Assembly (NCBI GenBank): GCA_947170435.1
Contig: CAMVTO010000004.1
Coordinates: 1-64,000 of the forward strand
From: an uncultured Clostridia bacterium
GTDB taxonomy: Bacteria; Bacillota; Clostridia; Oscillospirales; Oscillospiraceae
Direction of reading: 5' to 3'
Length of the DNA: 64,000 nt
The notes beneath the pieces were generated by a model, which worked only from the letters and a program-made list of their open reading frames with translations, made no database searches and was not told the origin of the DNA. The translations under genes and the position numbers were made by a program. Below are positions 1 to 8,283 of this stretch, piece after piece (positions within the stretch are counted from its first letter, which is position 1; every line of letters begins with the position of its first letter).

Positions 1-2
1 CG

Positions 3-62
3 GACGGGTCGATGAAGTATGAGGGTTTGCTTGCTTGGGTGCGTGAGCATGAAAGCCTGTGA
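3..62 (+). CDS. C-terminal tail of an unidentified protein (partial)
   Basis: This reading frame is open from the left edge and ends at TGA 60-62, giving 19 codons (DGSMKYEGLLAWVREHESL). The composition looks protein-like. It sits just upstream of an element-end sequence, the same position that a small 80-aa ORF takes before the second copy near 14.1 kb. It is too short to identify and could be a chance frame. Confidence 0.35.
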   Translation, partial: DGSMKYEGLLAWVREHESL

Positions 63-79
63 ACGGTGGACGGCGTGCT

Positions 80-230
80 TGACTGCTGTTTGACTACTAT
101 TTTGCAAAATAGGCGTGAACCCTTGCAGAAAAAGGGTTCACGCCGTTTTCAAAAGGTTCGGGATACGATGCAGCGAGCCGTGAAAGGCGCATAAACATGG
201 CGTTTTGCCATCATGCCTGATAACTCCGAC
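80..230 (+). repeat. Integrative-element end, copy 1 (151 bp, att-like)
   Basis: This 151-bp stretch is homologous over its whole length to 14120-14270, which is also 151 bp. Shared blocks are the start TGACT(G/A)CTGTTTGACTACT, the block after the hairpin GTTTTCAAAAGGTT, and the last ATGCCTGATAACTCCGAC. The two copies differ mainly in the hairpin stem and in a short stretch after it. Homology stops exactly at CTCCGAC (224-230), which in the second copy is the anticodon loop of a tRNA-Arg-like 3' half. I infer that this is the end of an integrated element and that CTCCGAC is the recombination core. Confidence 0.6.
112..149 (+). terminator. Rho-independent terminator inside element end 1
   Basis: GGCGTGAACCC (112-122) pairs perfectly with GGGTTCACGCC (134-144) and is followed by GTTTTC. 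The second element end has a terminator of the same shape at the same offset but with a different stem sequence, so the structure is conserved and the sequence is not. Confidence 0.7.
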
Positions 231-376
231 CCATGAACTAAATCCGGCTAAGCTATGCCCGCAATCCCGCTTGCACAAAGGGATTGCGGGTTCGCACTTT
301 TTTGAGATTGAAAATGCTGGTTTCAGGCGTAGAAAAAATGATATCGACTTCTGCGCTTTATCCAGATAAGCTATGA

Positions 377-740
377 TCAATCCCGCCGCGTAACACTCTC
401 CCCGAAGGCCTTCGCTGCCTGCTCCTTTGATTCGAGCTGCGGATGGCAGTAGACCCGCTCCAGGAAGGACGTATCGCTGTGCCCGACGAGGTCGGCTACG
501 GTGCGCTTGTCGACGCCACGATGGAGCAGAACCTCACATAGAAGTGCCGAAGCGTATGCAGATGGAAGCTTTCGGGAAGCCCGATACGCGCATAGAGCCT
601 TTTCAGACGCATGGTGAACGTATCCGGGTGGACTGGCGCGCCGCCGGGGGCAGTGAAGAGGTAGTTGTCGGGCTTTGCGTTACGCTCCTTCGCGTAGGCG
701 GTAAGCTCGGTGGTTATTGAGCGCTTACGGATGAATCTTA
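377..740 (-). pseudogene. Tyrosine recombinase (integrase) C-terminal remnant, frameshifted
   Basis: On the minus strand a frame reads AKPDNYLFTAPGG...LHTLRHFY, which holds the HxxR catalytic box of tyrosine recombinases. It breaks near 538. In another frame the protein continues as EVLLHRGVDKRTVADLVGHS and ERVYCHPQLESKEQ to TGA at 377-379. This part supplies the second catalytic histidine (GHS) and the nucleophile tyrosine. One missing base at about 538 explains the break. The N-terminal arm-binding and core domains, with the first catalytic arginine, are absent, and the upstream end runs into the TetR gene. It is a dead integrase tail, in keeping with the att-like end 150 bp to its left. 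Confidence 0.8.
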
Positions 741-1271
741 TGGCGCTCCGGTTGCAAAGTAGATCCTTTGCAGCGTTTCGGGCATGGAGCGGAACATCAT
801 CTCCACAGCCGTTTCCGCGGGGGTGATGTTGTCCTTCAACAGCCACTCCCGCGTCATGCCCAGCGTGCCGTAGCAGTAGAGCCGGATGCTGTACAGCGTT
901 TGCGTATCCAGTACGCCGCCGCTTCGCTCCCGGGCGATGTCTGTGTAGCGCCTGACGAAGTATTCCAGCATATACGACCACATGGGGCTTTGGGAGTTGT
1001 CCTCGTAAGCGCGTTTGTAAAAAATGTAGTCCTGCCGCATTTTTTTCAGCCCGTTTGCCGCCGATTCCAATGAGAGTACGTCCGTACCGTAAGCGGATTG
1101 AAAGAAGATCCACGCCATCAGATCATACTTGTCCTTGAAATGATAGTAAAACGTGGGGCGCTCGATCTCCGCTTCCCGACAAATCTCCGTTACCCGAAGA
1201 TTCTCAATGGGCTTTTGCGCCAAGAGCCGCTTCATTGCCTCCGCGATCCACAGCTTTGTCCGCTCCGCCAT
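738..1271 (-). CDS. TetR/AcrR family transcriptional regulator
   Basis: The 177-aa protein starts with a TetR-type HTH (about residues 5-50: KLWIAEAMKRLLAQKPIENL, then VTEICREAEIERPTFYYHFK, the recognition helix with the typical YYHFxxK end). The rest is an all-helical ligand-binding domain of the TetR_C_8 kind. I chose ATG at 1271 because GAGGTG lies just upstream; the longer frame would use TTG. It is divergent from the radical SAM gene, and an inverted repeat lies in the shared intergenic region, so autorepression and control of that neighbour are likely. The ligand is unknown. The coding end overlaps the degraded integrase remnant. Confidence 0.85.
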   Translation of the reverse strand: MAERTKLWIAEAMKRLLAQKPIENLRVTEICREAEIERPTFYYHFKDKYDLMAWIFFQSAYGTDVLSLESAANGLKKMRQDYIFYKRAYEDNSQSPMWSYMLEYFVRRYTDIARERSGGVLDTQTLYSIRLYCYGTLGMTREWLLKDNITPAETAVEMMFRSMPETLQRIYFATGAP

Positions 1272-1285
1272 AGCACACCTCAATT

Positions 1286-1338
1286 CATACAGATTTTAGA
1301 TTATGTAAGAAATTCTTTCTGAATTATACTTCTGTATG
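1286..1338. promoter_or_regulatory. Inverted repeat in the TetR / radical SAM divergent region
   Basis: CATACAGA (1286-1293) is the exact reverse complement of TCTGTATG (1331-1338). Between them is the near-palindrome AAGAAATTCTT. The repeat covers most of the gap between the divergent genes, and TATACT (1325-1330) is a possible -10 for the rightward gene. TetR proteins usually bind such repeats over their own promoter, so this is a candidate operator by position and symmetry only. Confidence 0.4.
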
Positions 1339-1399
1339 TGGACGTTTGCAAGCCGTCCTGATAGAATTCCCTCATCAAGACGATGAGGTGAGACACATC

Positions 1400-2281
1400 A
1401 TGCATTTTACCGGAACCGTATACCGCAACCCCTACTGGCCGACGTTCCCGCTGCTGCAAATCACGCAGGGCTGCACCCACAACAGCTGCAAGTTCTGCAC
1501 GATGTATCGGGACGTGCAATTCAAGATGCAGCCGCTGGAGTGGGTCGAGGAGGATTTGCGTGAGCTGGCGGAGATCGCGCCGGACGCAACGACCATCCAG
1601 CTTCTCAGCGCGAATCCGCTGGCACTGAGCTATGACCGCCTGCTGCCGTATCTGGAGCTGATCCGGAAGTACCTGCCGAATATGGAATACGTCTATGCCG
1701 CCACCCGCGTGACCGACATTCGGAACAAGACGGTGGAACAGCTCAAGGCGATGAAAGAACTGGGCGTCCGCGAGATATCCATGGGCGTCGAGAGCGGCGA
1801 CGATTGGACGCTGGAGCGCATCAACAAGGGCTACCACGCGGAAGATATCATCGAGCAGTGTCATAAGCTGGACGAAGCCGGCGTCGCCTACTGGATGACC
1901 TTTCTGAACGGCGTCGCGGGGAAAGAGCACAGCCGTGACCACGCCGTTCACTCGGCGGAGATCTTCAGCCAATGCCACCCCATGCTGGTCGGCACCGGCG
2001 GACTGACGCTGTTTCCCGGCACGCCATTGCTGGAAGAAGCGCAGCGCGGCGCGTTTACGCCGCTTTCCGAGAAGGAGATGTTGGAGGAGTTGAAGCTCTT
2101 TGCGGAAAACCTGACCTGCGACTGCACCTTTATCACGCATCACACCGTAGCCGGTCAGAACCTGACGGGATCGAACTTCCTGCAACGGAAGGATAAAATC
2201 ATCGCCGCGCTGGATCACGAGATCAGGCACGGCGACATGGACCGAATGGCGGCGATTCGCAGAAACAAAAGAACACTGTAA
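1400..2281 (+). CDS. Radical SAM protein
   Basis: The start at 1400 (MHFTGTVYRNPYWPTFPLLQ) has GATGAGGTGAG 8 nt upstream; a longer frame from 1346 lacks a site. This gives 293 aa. ITQGCTHNSCKFCTMY (about residues 22-37) is the 4Fe-4S cluster loop, with cysteines spaced CX4CX2C as in the COG1032-like group that reads QGCTHNxCxFC. GVESGDD and the later LFPGTPLLEEA fit the SAM-binding barrel. It should cleave S-adenosylmethionine to make a radical; the substrate is not apparent. It is divergent from the TetR gene and followed by a strong terminator, so it is probably a single-gene transcript. Confidence 0.85.
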   Translation: MHFTGTVYRNPYWPTFPLLQITQGCTHNSCKFCTMYRDVQFKMQPLEWVEEDLRELAEIAPDATTIQLLSANPLALSYDRLLPYLELIRKYLPNMEYVYAATRVTDIRNKTVEQLKAMKELGVREISMGVESGDDWTLERINKGYHAEDIIEQCHKLDEAGVAYWMTFLNGVAGKEHSRDHAVHSAEIFSQCHPMLVGTGGLTLFPGTPLLEEAQRGAFTPLSEKEMLEELKLFAENLTCDCTFITHHTVAGQNLTGSNFLQRKDKIIAALDHEIRHGDMDRMAAIRRNKRTL

Positions 2282-2286
2282 GGGAT

Positions 2287-2335
2287 AGCCCGGTTGGTTT
2301 CCTGCATAGCAAGCAGGAAACCGGCCGGGCTTTTT
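2287..2335 (+). terminator. Rho-independent terminator after the radical SAM gene
   Basis: AGCCCGG..TTTCCTGC pairs across a short loop with GCAGGAAA..CCGGGCT, followed by TTTTT. Confidence 0.85.
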
Positions 2336-2410
2336 CTTGCCATTCTGATGCTTTTCGCATATACTGTAAATTGTTGCGAAGAACAGAAAAAAGCGGAGGT
2401 ATGAGATACC

Positions 2411-3046
2411 ATGAAAACGATTATTTTGAACGGCAGCCCCAGAAAGAACTGGAACACTGCGCAGGCTTTGCAATCCGCCCGGAAAGGCGCGGAGTCCGTC
2501 GGCGCGGAAACGGAATACATCAACCTGTACGATTTGACCTACACGGGATGCCGGAGCTGCATGGCGTGCAAGCGAAAAGGTGCGGAGCGATGCCGCTGCT
2601 TCTGGAAGGATGACCTTTCCCCGGTCATCGACCGCATTTTCGCTGCCGACGCTCTTTTCGTCGGCTCGCCGATCTATCTTGGCGACGTCACCAGCCAGGT
2701 ACACGCGCTGATCGAGCGTCTGCATTTCTGCGCGTTATCCTACGATGATTATTCCAATTACTTCACAGGCAAGGTGGACGTGGGCATCATCCTGACGATG
2801 AACGCGCCGCGGCAGATATTCGACAACTGGTATCATGCAAAAGCGGAGGAACTGACACAGAGCTTTTCGGCGCTGAACGGCAGAGTAGAGCTGCTCCCTT
2901 GCTGTGATACCCTGCAGGTGAAAGATTACAGCAAGTTCAATATGGCGGGCTTCCATGAAGAACATAAGAAGGAAATGCGCGAGAAGCAGTTCCCGCTGGA
3001 TCTGGAGAAAGCCTTTCAGATGGGAACAAGGCTCGGACGGGCGTGA
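2411..3046 (+). CDS. Flavodoxin-like NAD(P)H-dependent reductase
   Basis: The 211-aa protein has the N-terminal FMN phosphate loop LNGSPRKNWNTA (residues 6-17), GCRSCMACKRKG (about 48-59, the cysteine motif of iron-sulfur flavoproteins and related NADPH-dependent FMN reductases), and VGSPIYLGDVTSQV (about 84-97), which covers the flavin ring. The second cysteine group is GAERCRCFWKDD, so whether a full 4Fe-4S cluster forms is unclear. GGAGG is 8 nt before the ATG. The next gene downstream was a TIGR04076 protein, now cut off after its first codons. A redox role is supported; the electron acceptor is not. Confidence 0.8.
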   Translation: MKTIILNGSPRKNWNTAQALQSARKGAESVGAETEYINLYDLTYTGCRSCMACKRKGAERCRCFWKDDLSPVIDRIFAADALFVGSPIYLGDVTSQVHALIERLHFCALSYDDYSNYFTGKVDVGIILTMNAPRQIFDNWYHAKAEELTQSFSALNGRVELLPCCDTLQVKDYSKFNMAGFHEEHKKEMREKQFPLDLEKAFQMGTRLGRA

Positions 3047-3059
3047 GAGGAGAAATACC

Positions 3060-3116
3060 ATGCAACACGAATGCAGGATAACCGTTCTGGAAACGAAGTG
3101 CCAAAGAACTGTCTGC
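3060..3116 (+). pseudogene. 5' fragment of a TIGR04076 family gene
   Basis: ATG at 3060, 8 nt after GAGGAGAAATA, opens MQHECRITVLETKC and then goes out of family and stops (TAA). The ITVLETKC part is encoded by 23 bases identical to the start of the intact TIGR04076 gene at 12605-12627. Joining 3060-3101 to 12628-12996 gives a normal family protein with a good ribosome site and the usual small gap after the flavodoxin gene. So this looks like the original 5' end, separated from its body by about 9.5 kb. Confidence 0.7.
3079..3101 (+). repeat. 23-bp direct repeat, left copy
   Basis: TAACCGTTCTGGAAACGAAG plus TGC is identical to 12605-12627, and the flanking bases differ on both sides. It lies inside the split TIGR04076 gene and marks the left edge of the inserted 9.5 kb. 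Confidence 0.85.
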
Positions 3117-3150
3117 TAAGTGTGCAGGAGAACTATGCCCCAACTAGCTG

Positions 3151-3172
3151 GATGCTGCCGCAGGATAATGCG
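3151..3172 (-). other. Hairpin downstream of the solute-binding protein gene
   Basis: TGCCGCA (in CTGCCGCAGGATAATGCGGC) pairs with TGCGGCA over a 6-nt loop, about 30 nt past the leftward stop codon at 3201. There is no U-tract, so it may stabilise or process the mRNA end rather than terminate. Confidence 0.35.
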
Positions 3173-3200
3173 GCACTTGTTCAATAGACATTATACCCGC

Positions 3201-4502
3201 TTACTCCAGCATGCCAAACGCTTTGATCGCTTCCTCTATGGACATCCTTCCGCTTTCGACCTGCCAGACCGCCTGGCGCAGCTGGATGATCGGCGGGTCC
3301 TGCAGCCCGATATCCTGCTCATAGATGGTGTGGTCGGCGTCGACCTCGATGAACGAGGCGTACATACCGTCATGGGAAAAATCGGTGGAGGTCGTGAGCA
3401 GGCGCTTGACGCGGGCCAGCTCATTGAGCTCGCCGGTGCTGATCAGAAAGCGCATGAACTCGTTGGCCATGTCCAATTGCTCGCTGTTTTTGTTGACGGC
3501 GAATTCCATGGAGACGATGTTGAGGAAATAGCAACCGTCCTCCGTGACCGGGATGGGGTGGAAGCTGTAAGCAAAGGGCTTCTCCGTGAACGCCTGCGAA
3601 AGGCTCTCCCGCTTGGCGGTGCCGGATACGGTGTCGCCGTTCACGAAGATCATGGGCACGTCGCCCTCAAAGAATCGGAGGATCAACGCCTGATAGTTGT
3701 TCTCCAGCGCGTTGCACTCGTCCATATCAATGTAGCCATGGCTCATAAAATCCGCTGCCAGCTCCAGCGCCGGGCGCAGATATTCCCCGGCTGAGGGTTC
3801 CATCGCGTTGAGCGCGCGAACCGCCTCCGCATCGTCCCGGATGGTTGCGTAGAAATAGGGAAGCACCATGGGAAGGCACATCAGGAAGCTGTCGTTATAG
3901 GTGATGACCGGGCCGGCGTACCCGGCTGCTTTCAGCTTTTCGCAGGCGTCGAGAAAGCCGCTGTAGGTCGTCGGGATGGCAAGCTCCTCCCGCGCAAAGA
4001 TGTCCTCGTTGACCAGCATCCCGTAGGAGGACGAAAAGACCGGCAGCATCGGAACATGCCCCTGTGCGTCCCTGTAAATCAAACCGCTGCGGATACAGCC
4101 GGTGTCGATGTCCAGGGCGGGGTCGGACAGATCCTCCGCCGCGGCAAAAAGCGGGGCGTGCTGCGCCTGATAGAGCATCCACGGGAACGCGCAGAAGATG
4201 TCCGGCGCGTCCTCTGTGCTCAGGGCGGCGACAATGGTGTCGTTGTAGTTGTCCAGCACGGTATAGTTCAGACTCACGTTGGGATAATACTCGTTAAACC
4301 GGTCGAATTCCGCCTCCAGAGCCTCGAAATTGTTGTAGTTTGCCACCGCGCGGATCTCGCACTCCGTTTCGGTATCCAGCGCGGGGCGAAAACCCGTGTC
4401 CGCAGCCGGGGACTGCTCCTCCCGAGTGCCGCAGGCACTCAGACTGAACGCCACGGCGACCTGGCACAGGATGCCGGTCAGGTACGTTCTCATTCTCTTC
4501 AT
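3201..4502 (-). CDS. Extracellular solute-binding lipoprotein (ABC sugar type)
   Basis: The start at 4502 (MKRMRTYLTGILCQ) gives 433 aa and overlaps the stop of the histidine kinase gene by 4 nt (ATGA), so the two are translationally coupled. A signal peptide ends in the lipobox LSAC, and the mature protein has the layout of family 1 binding proteins: FNEYYPNVSLNYTVLDNYND, then EDAPDIFCAFPW. No ABC permease or ATPase gene is near. It is the third gene of a response regulator, hybrid kinase and binding protein operon. I infer that it presents a ligand to the kinase sensor domain rather than feeding a transporter. The ligand is unknown. Confidence 0.85.
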   Translation of the reverse strand: MKRMRTYLTGILCQVAVAFSLSACGTREEQSPAADTGFRPALDTETECEIRAVANYNNFEALEAEFDRFNEYYPNVSLNYTVLDNYNDTIVAALSTEDAPDIFCAFPWMLYQAQHAPLFAAAEDLSDPALDIDTGCIRSGLIYRDAQGHVPMLPVFSSSYGMLVNEDIFAREELAIPTTYSGFLDACEKLKAAGYAGPVITYNDSFLMCLPMVLPYFYATIRDDAEAVRALNAMEPSAGEYLRPALELAADFMSHGYIDMDECNALENNYQALILRFFEGDVPMIFVNGDTVSGTAKRESLSQAFTEKPFAYSFHPIPVTEDGCYFLNIVSMEFAVNKNSEQLDMANEFMRFLISTGELNELARVKRLLTTSTDFSHDGMYASFIEVDADHTIYEQDIGLQDPPIIQLRQAVWQVESGRMSIEEAIKAFGMLE

Positions 4503-7312
4503 GGCTCCGTATCCTCCAATGCTCGGTTGATTCCATCCCAATCACAGCGGTCCACCGCTGCGCGCAGCCGTTCATAGCTGTCCTGGCAGCCTTCCGGTAC
4601 GCGGTATCCCGACAGCATATCCATGACCATCTGCACGCTGTCATAGTCGTAAGCTGCCGCCAAATCCCGGAGGGACGCCAATGCCTCCGCGTACTCATCT
4701 TCCGGCAGCACGGGCAGTTCCGCCGCTTCCGCGGCTTCGCTGCCAAACAGCCTGCCGAGCGGCCCCCTGAGGCTCCGATACATTTCCAGCAGCGTCGGTG
4801 TTTCCGCGCGGATCGTCTCCGCGTCCCTGTCGATTCCGGCCTGTTCCAGCTTTTTTGCCAGTTCTGAAATCTCCTCCGCGCCCACGGAACGGGAGGTGCT
4901 TTTCAGCGAGTGGACACTGATCGTGTACGCGTCCCAGTCCTCCGCGGCAAGCTGCGCCTCAATTTCGCCTGCCTTGGATTCGATGGACTTCTCATAAATC
5001 GCCAGCGCGCTGAGATACCCCTCCGCGTCGCCGCAGAACCGCAGGCCCATCTCCAGCCGCAGCAGCGGGATGGTTGACAGCTCCGGCGGAAGCTGCCGCA
5101 AACCGTCGTCCGCCGACGCTCCCTCACAGTCTTCCGTTCCGTCTGCCAGCCGTACCTTTTCCGGTGGAAGGTATTTTACCAGCGCGTTTTCCATCTCCGA
5201 AATGATGACGGGCTTGCTTAGATAGTCCATGAAACCCGCCCCGATCATGAACTCCTTCGTCCCGGACATGGCGCTGGCGGTCAGGCAGATCACGGGCGTC
5301 CGTGCCAGCTTCTCCGGGTAAAGCTCCTTGAGCCTGTTCAGCGTCTCGATCCCGTCCATCTCCGGCATACGGTAGTCCATGAAGATCAAGTCAAAGTCCT
5401 CTTTGGCCAAAAGCGCCACGCACGCAGCGCCGCTGAGGGCGGTTTCGATCTGCATTTTGGTTCGCTTGAGCAGCCCGGAGAGCACTTGCAGATTCATGAC
5501 GGTGTCGTCCACGATCAGGATGCGCGCCTCTGGCGCTGTGAACGGCGTGTGCTCCCGCGCCCGTTTTTGCCCTGTGCTTGCCGTTCTTGGGTCAAAGGCT
5601 CCGATTTCCGCCCAATCCGCCACGCTCTGGCGAAGCGCAAAGGAGAACCTCGATCCCGAGCCGTAAACGCTCTCCACCTCAAGCTCGCTGCCCATCAGCG
5701 AGAGGATCTTGCGGGTGATGGGCAGACCGAGGCCGGTGCCCATGATCGTGCGCGTCTTGATGACGTCCAGCCGCTCAAAGGCCGCGAACAGCTTGCCCAT
5801 ATCCTCCGGCTTGATGCCGATGCCCGTGTCTTCCACGGCCACAGACAGGAGAATGTAGTCCGCCCCGCGCTCTTTCCGCTGGAACGCGATCCGCACACTG
5901 CCCTTTTCGGTGTATTTGACGGCGTTCGACAACAGATTGTTGAGAACCTGTTTGATGCGTATCTCGTCTCCGTGGAGCTTTTTCGGCAGACACGGATCGA
6001 CGTCCACCTGAAGCGTCAGCCCCTTGAACTCCGCCCGCAGCTGCATCAGGTTGACCGTGTCGCTGATCAGCCCGGGGAGGTCGTAATCCACCGGGATCAG
6101 CTCCATCTTTCCGGCCTCGATCTTGGAGAAGTCAAGGATATCGTTGATGATGCCCAGCAGGCTGACGCCGGCCTTCTGGATGTTGTCGGAATACTCCAGC
6201 ACGTTTGCGTCCCGGCTCTCCCGCCGGATCATTTCGTTCATGCCGAGGATACCGGTGATGGGCGTGCGAATCTCGTGGGACATGTTGGACAGGAACTCCG
6301 ACTTCGCCATATTGGCATCCTCAGCCGCGAGCGCCGCGTTCTCCAATGCCCGGTTGAAGGAGAGCAGCGTGACCAGGTCAAAGGCGAGCAGGAGCAAAAG
6401 CGCGATCGCGACAAAGAGGATCAATACCCAGTCGATCTCCGCCTGGTCAATGTCCGCCATCGGGATCAGGGAAACGATGGCCCAGTTCTCCGTCGAGTTC
6501 ACGGGACTGTGGGCGATCAGGCACGTCTCGCCCTTCGAGTTGCGCATCTGCATCGTTCCGGTTCGGGTGGCGAACTCAGATTCCAGCTGGGACTGGCGGA
6601 GGTAGTCGGTTTCGTTATACGATTTATAAAACTCAAAGAAATTGGAATTTTTAAAAGAATTGCCCTTGATGATATAGTTTCCCTGTCCGTCGATCAGGGA
6701 GATCTGCGCATCCTTATATTCCTCTGTCGGGAACACCCACTTCGCGGCGAGAATGGAAATCGGAACCACGCGCAGCAGCAGGGCGTCCCGTTCGCTGCCG
6801 TTTTCCAGGACCGTGACGCGGTTATAGAACGCGATGGACTGCTGGCCGTTGATGGGGTTGGTGTAGGCGCGGGTGATGTTGACCGTGTCTCCCGGCTGTC
6901 CCAGCTGTTCCAGCGGCTTGAAGATGTCGAGCTTCGCATAGGAGACGGAAAAGTCCTTTTCCCCGTTGATGTGCGCTTGCGTGGACCAGCCGGCCATGCT
7001 GCCGTCGTCTGCGTAGATGATGTGAACCGTCACGCCTTCCAGAGGCCGCAGACGCCCCAGGTGCTCGATCGCCTCGTCCATGCCGAGCCGTTCCGTGAAG
7101 ATGAAATTCGCCCAGGAATTGCAGATCTGCTGTTCCTTTTCCAGATAGTTCGCGGTCACCTGTTCCATGGCAAGGGTCAGATTGGCGAAGGTATCCGTCT
7201 GGACGCGAGCCGCCTCACCGCGCTCCCACGTGGCGTAGATCACGACGAACAGAATGATCCCGATGACGATCAGGATGTTTACGGGAACGATCAAATACTT
7301 GTTTTTCTTCAT
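4499..7312 (-). CDS. Hybrid sensor histidine kinase (Cache, HisKA, HATPase, REC, HPt)
   Basis: 937 aa. A membrane segment at about 7-28 is followed by an extracytoplasmic double-Cache-like sensor to about 290 and a second membrane segment (WVLILFVAIALLLLLAFDLV, about 295-315). HisKA holds the phospho-accepting histidine in SNMSHEIRTPITGILG (about 347). HATPase_c shows DTGIGIKPEDMGKLF and GTGLGLPI. A receiver domain (ILIVDDTVMN, phospho-Asp in FMDYRMPEMDG, about 645) and an HPt domain (SVHSLKSTSRSVG, His about 801) complete a phosphorelay in one chain. It is 43 nt downstream of the response regulator gene and overlaps the binding-protein gene by ATGA. Confidence 0.95.
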   Translation of the reverse strand: MKKNKYLIVPVNILIVIGIILFVVIYATWERGEAARVQTDTFANLTLAMEQVTANYLEKEQQICNSWANFIFTERLGMDEAIEHLGRLRPLEGVTVHIIYADDGSMAGWSTQAHINGEKDFSVSYAKLDIFKPLEQLGQPGDTVNITRAYTNPINGQQSIAFYNRVTVLENGSERDALLLRVVPISILAAKWVFPTEEYKDAQISLIDGQGNYIIKGNSFKNSNFFEFYKSYNETDYLRQSQLESEFATRTGTMQMRNSKGETCLIAHSPVNSTENWAIVSLIPMADIDQAEIDWVLILFVAIALLLLLAFDLVTLLSFNRALENAALAAEDANMAKSEFLSNMSHEIRTPITGILGMNEMIRRESRDANVLEYSDNIQKAGVSLLGIINDILDFSKIEAGKMELIPVDYDLPGLISDTVNLMQLRAEFKGLTLQVDVDPCLPKKLHGDEIRIKQVLNNLLSNAVKYTEKGSVRIAFQRKERGADYILLSVAVEDTGIGIKPEDMGKLFAAFERLDVIKTRTIMGTGLGLPITRKILSLMGSELEVESVYGSGSRFSFALRQSVADWAEIGAFDPRTASTGQKRAREHTPFTAPEARILIVDDTVMNLQVLSGLLKRTKMQIETALSGAACVALLAKEDFDLIFMDYRMPEMDGIETLNRLKELYPEKLARTPVICLTASAMSGTKEFMIGAGFMDYLSKPVIISEMENALVKYLPPEKVRLADGTEDCEGASADDGLRQLPPELSTIPLLRLEMGLRFCGDAEGYLSALAIYEKSIESKAGEIEAQLAAEDWDAYTISVHSLKSTSRSVGAEEISELAKKLEQAGIDRDAETIRAETPTLLEMYRSLRGPLGRLFGSEAAEAAELPVLPEDEYAEALASLRDLAAAYDYDSVQMVMDMLSGYRVPEGCQDSYERLRAAVDRCDWDGINRALEDTEP

Positions 7313-7355
7313 TATATCACATGGTAGGGGAGGGCCTCAAATTCGGACTTTTGTC

Positions 7356-8114
7356 TCAGCTCTGCCCGGCAAAAAACTCCTCCAGCCGCTCCAACAGGGA
7401 ATTTCTGCCGACGCTTTTGAGGATATAGCCGTCCGGCTTGAGTTTCAGGACGCGGTTCACGCTCTCACTGTCGTCCTTTCCTGTGAGGAAAAACACCGGA
7501 ATGTTCTTCATGTTCTTTTCGCTGCGGATCATCTCCAGCACCTGCGGCCCGCTTGTGACAGGCATATTGTAATCGAGGAGGATCAGATCCGGCCTGTTCG
7601 TGGAGAGAAATGAGATCGCCTGAACGCCGGAGCTGACAACGAAAACACGATACTGTTCCGAAAGCCAGCGGCTGACAAGCCTCAGATAGTCCGCGTCGTC
7701 GTCCACCAGCAGGATCTGCCGCGGCTGCTCAGGCTCTATATCCGGCCCCGCGTTCAGCTTGCCGATCCTTGATATAAATTCCTGGATTTTCAAGGGCTTT
7801 TCAAAGCGGGCTGTGACGATCTCCTCCGGGATGCTCTTCGACGCGATCTCAAGCTCCTCCTGCGTCCCGATCACAAACATGGGGAGGGAAGCCCCCGTGC
7901 ACAGGTCGCTCAGAAAGGTCATGCTTTCCTTGTGGATCAAAAGAGCGTCCCCCAGGAACACCACGGCGCAGTCGAATTTCCCCTGCTCCTTCCCGATGAG
8001 CCTCGAGTTCGGCCCCACTGAAATCACTTCGTAGCCGGATTTTTCGAGGTTTCCGATCAGCGCGTTCACCATGAACGGCGAGCCGCTTGCGAGAAATAGA
8101 ATCTTGCGGATCAT
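7356..8114 (-). CDS. Response regulator with two receiver-like domains and no output domain
   Basis: 252 aa. The C-terminal half (about 130-252) is a complete receiver: ILLVDDDADYLRLV acidic pocket, phospho-Asp in LILLDYNMPVTSG (about 178), and the switch Thr in FFLTGKDD. The N-terminal half (MIRKILFLASGSPFMVNALI) has the receiver fold pattern but lacks the acidic pair, so it is a degenerate receiver. There is no DNA-binding or enzyme domain, so it should act by protein contact, probably as the partner of the HPt domain of the downstream kinase. ATG 8114 has GAAGGG upstream, and a good promoter lies 53 bp further. Confidence 0.85.
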   Translation of the reverse strand: MIRKILFLASGSPFMVNALIGNLEKSGYEVISVGPNSRLIGKEQGKFDCAVVFLGDALLIHKESMTFLSDLCTGASLPMFVIGTQEELEIASKSIPEEIVTARFEKPLKIQEFISRIGKLNAGPDIEPEQPRQILLVDDDADYLRLVSRWLSEQYRVFVVSSGVQAISFLSTNRPDLILLDYNMPVTSGPQVLEMIRSEKNMKNIPVFFLTGKDDSESVNRVLKLKPDGYILKSVGRNSLLERLEEFFAGQS

Positions 8115-8166
8115 TTTCTCAAACCCTTCTCAAAAGATTTCTTTTTCTGCCAAAAACTTTTTGCAC

Positions 8167-8195
8167 AGTATAGCATAGGCAGCAAGCCTTTTCAA
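8167..8195 (-). promoter_or_regulatory. Sigma-70 type promoter of the RR-kinase-binding protein operon
   Basis: On the minus strand TTGAAA (8190-8195) and TATACT (8167-8172) are separated by exactly 17 bp. The leader to the ATG at 8114 is about 45 nt. Confidence 0.75.
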
Positions 8196-8283
8196 GAAGA
8201 ACCAAAGATATGATTGTAGGCAACCGCCCTCCCCGTGATCGAACCCAGCCCCCCCGCTGTGCTACCCAAGTAGTGAGGGGATA

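Noticed and set aside
138-380. 80-aa minus-strand ORF (and its like at 14040-14369)
   Set aside because: Both run antisense through the element end and terminator; the similarity between them comes from the repeated DNA, not from a protein gene.
5486-7327. 613-aa open frame on the plus strand, antisense to the hybrid kinase
   Set aside because: It is a shadow of the kinase gene: Arg/His/Asp-rich, no domain, no start site, while the minus-strand frame has all kinase motifs.
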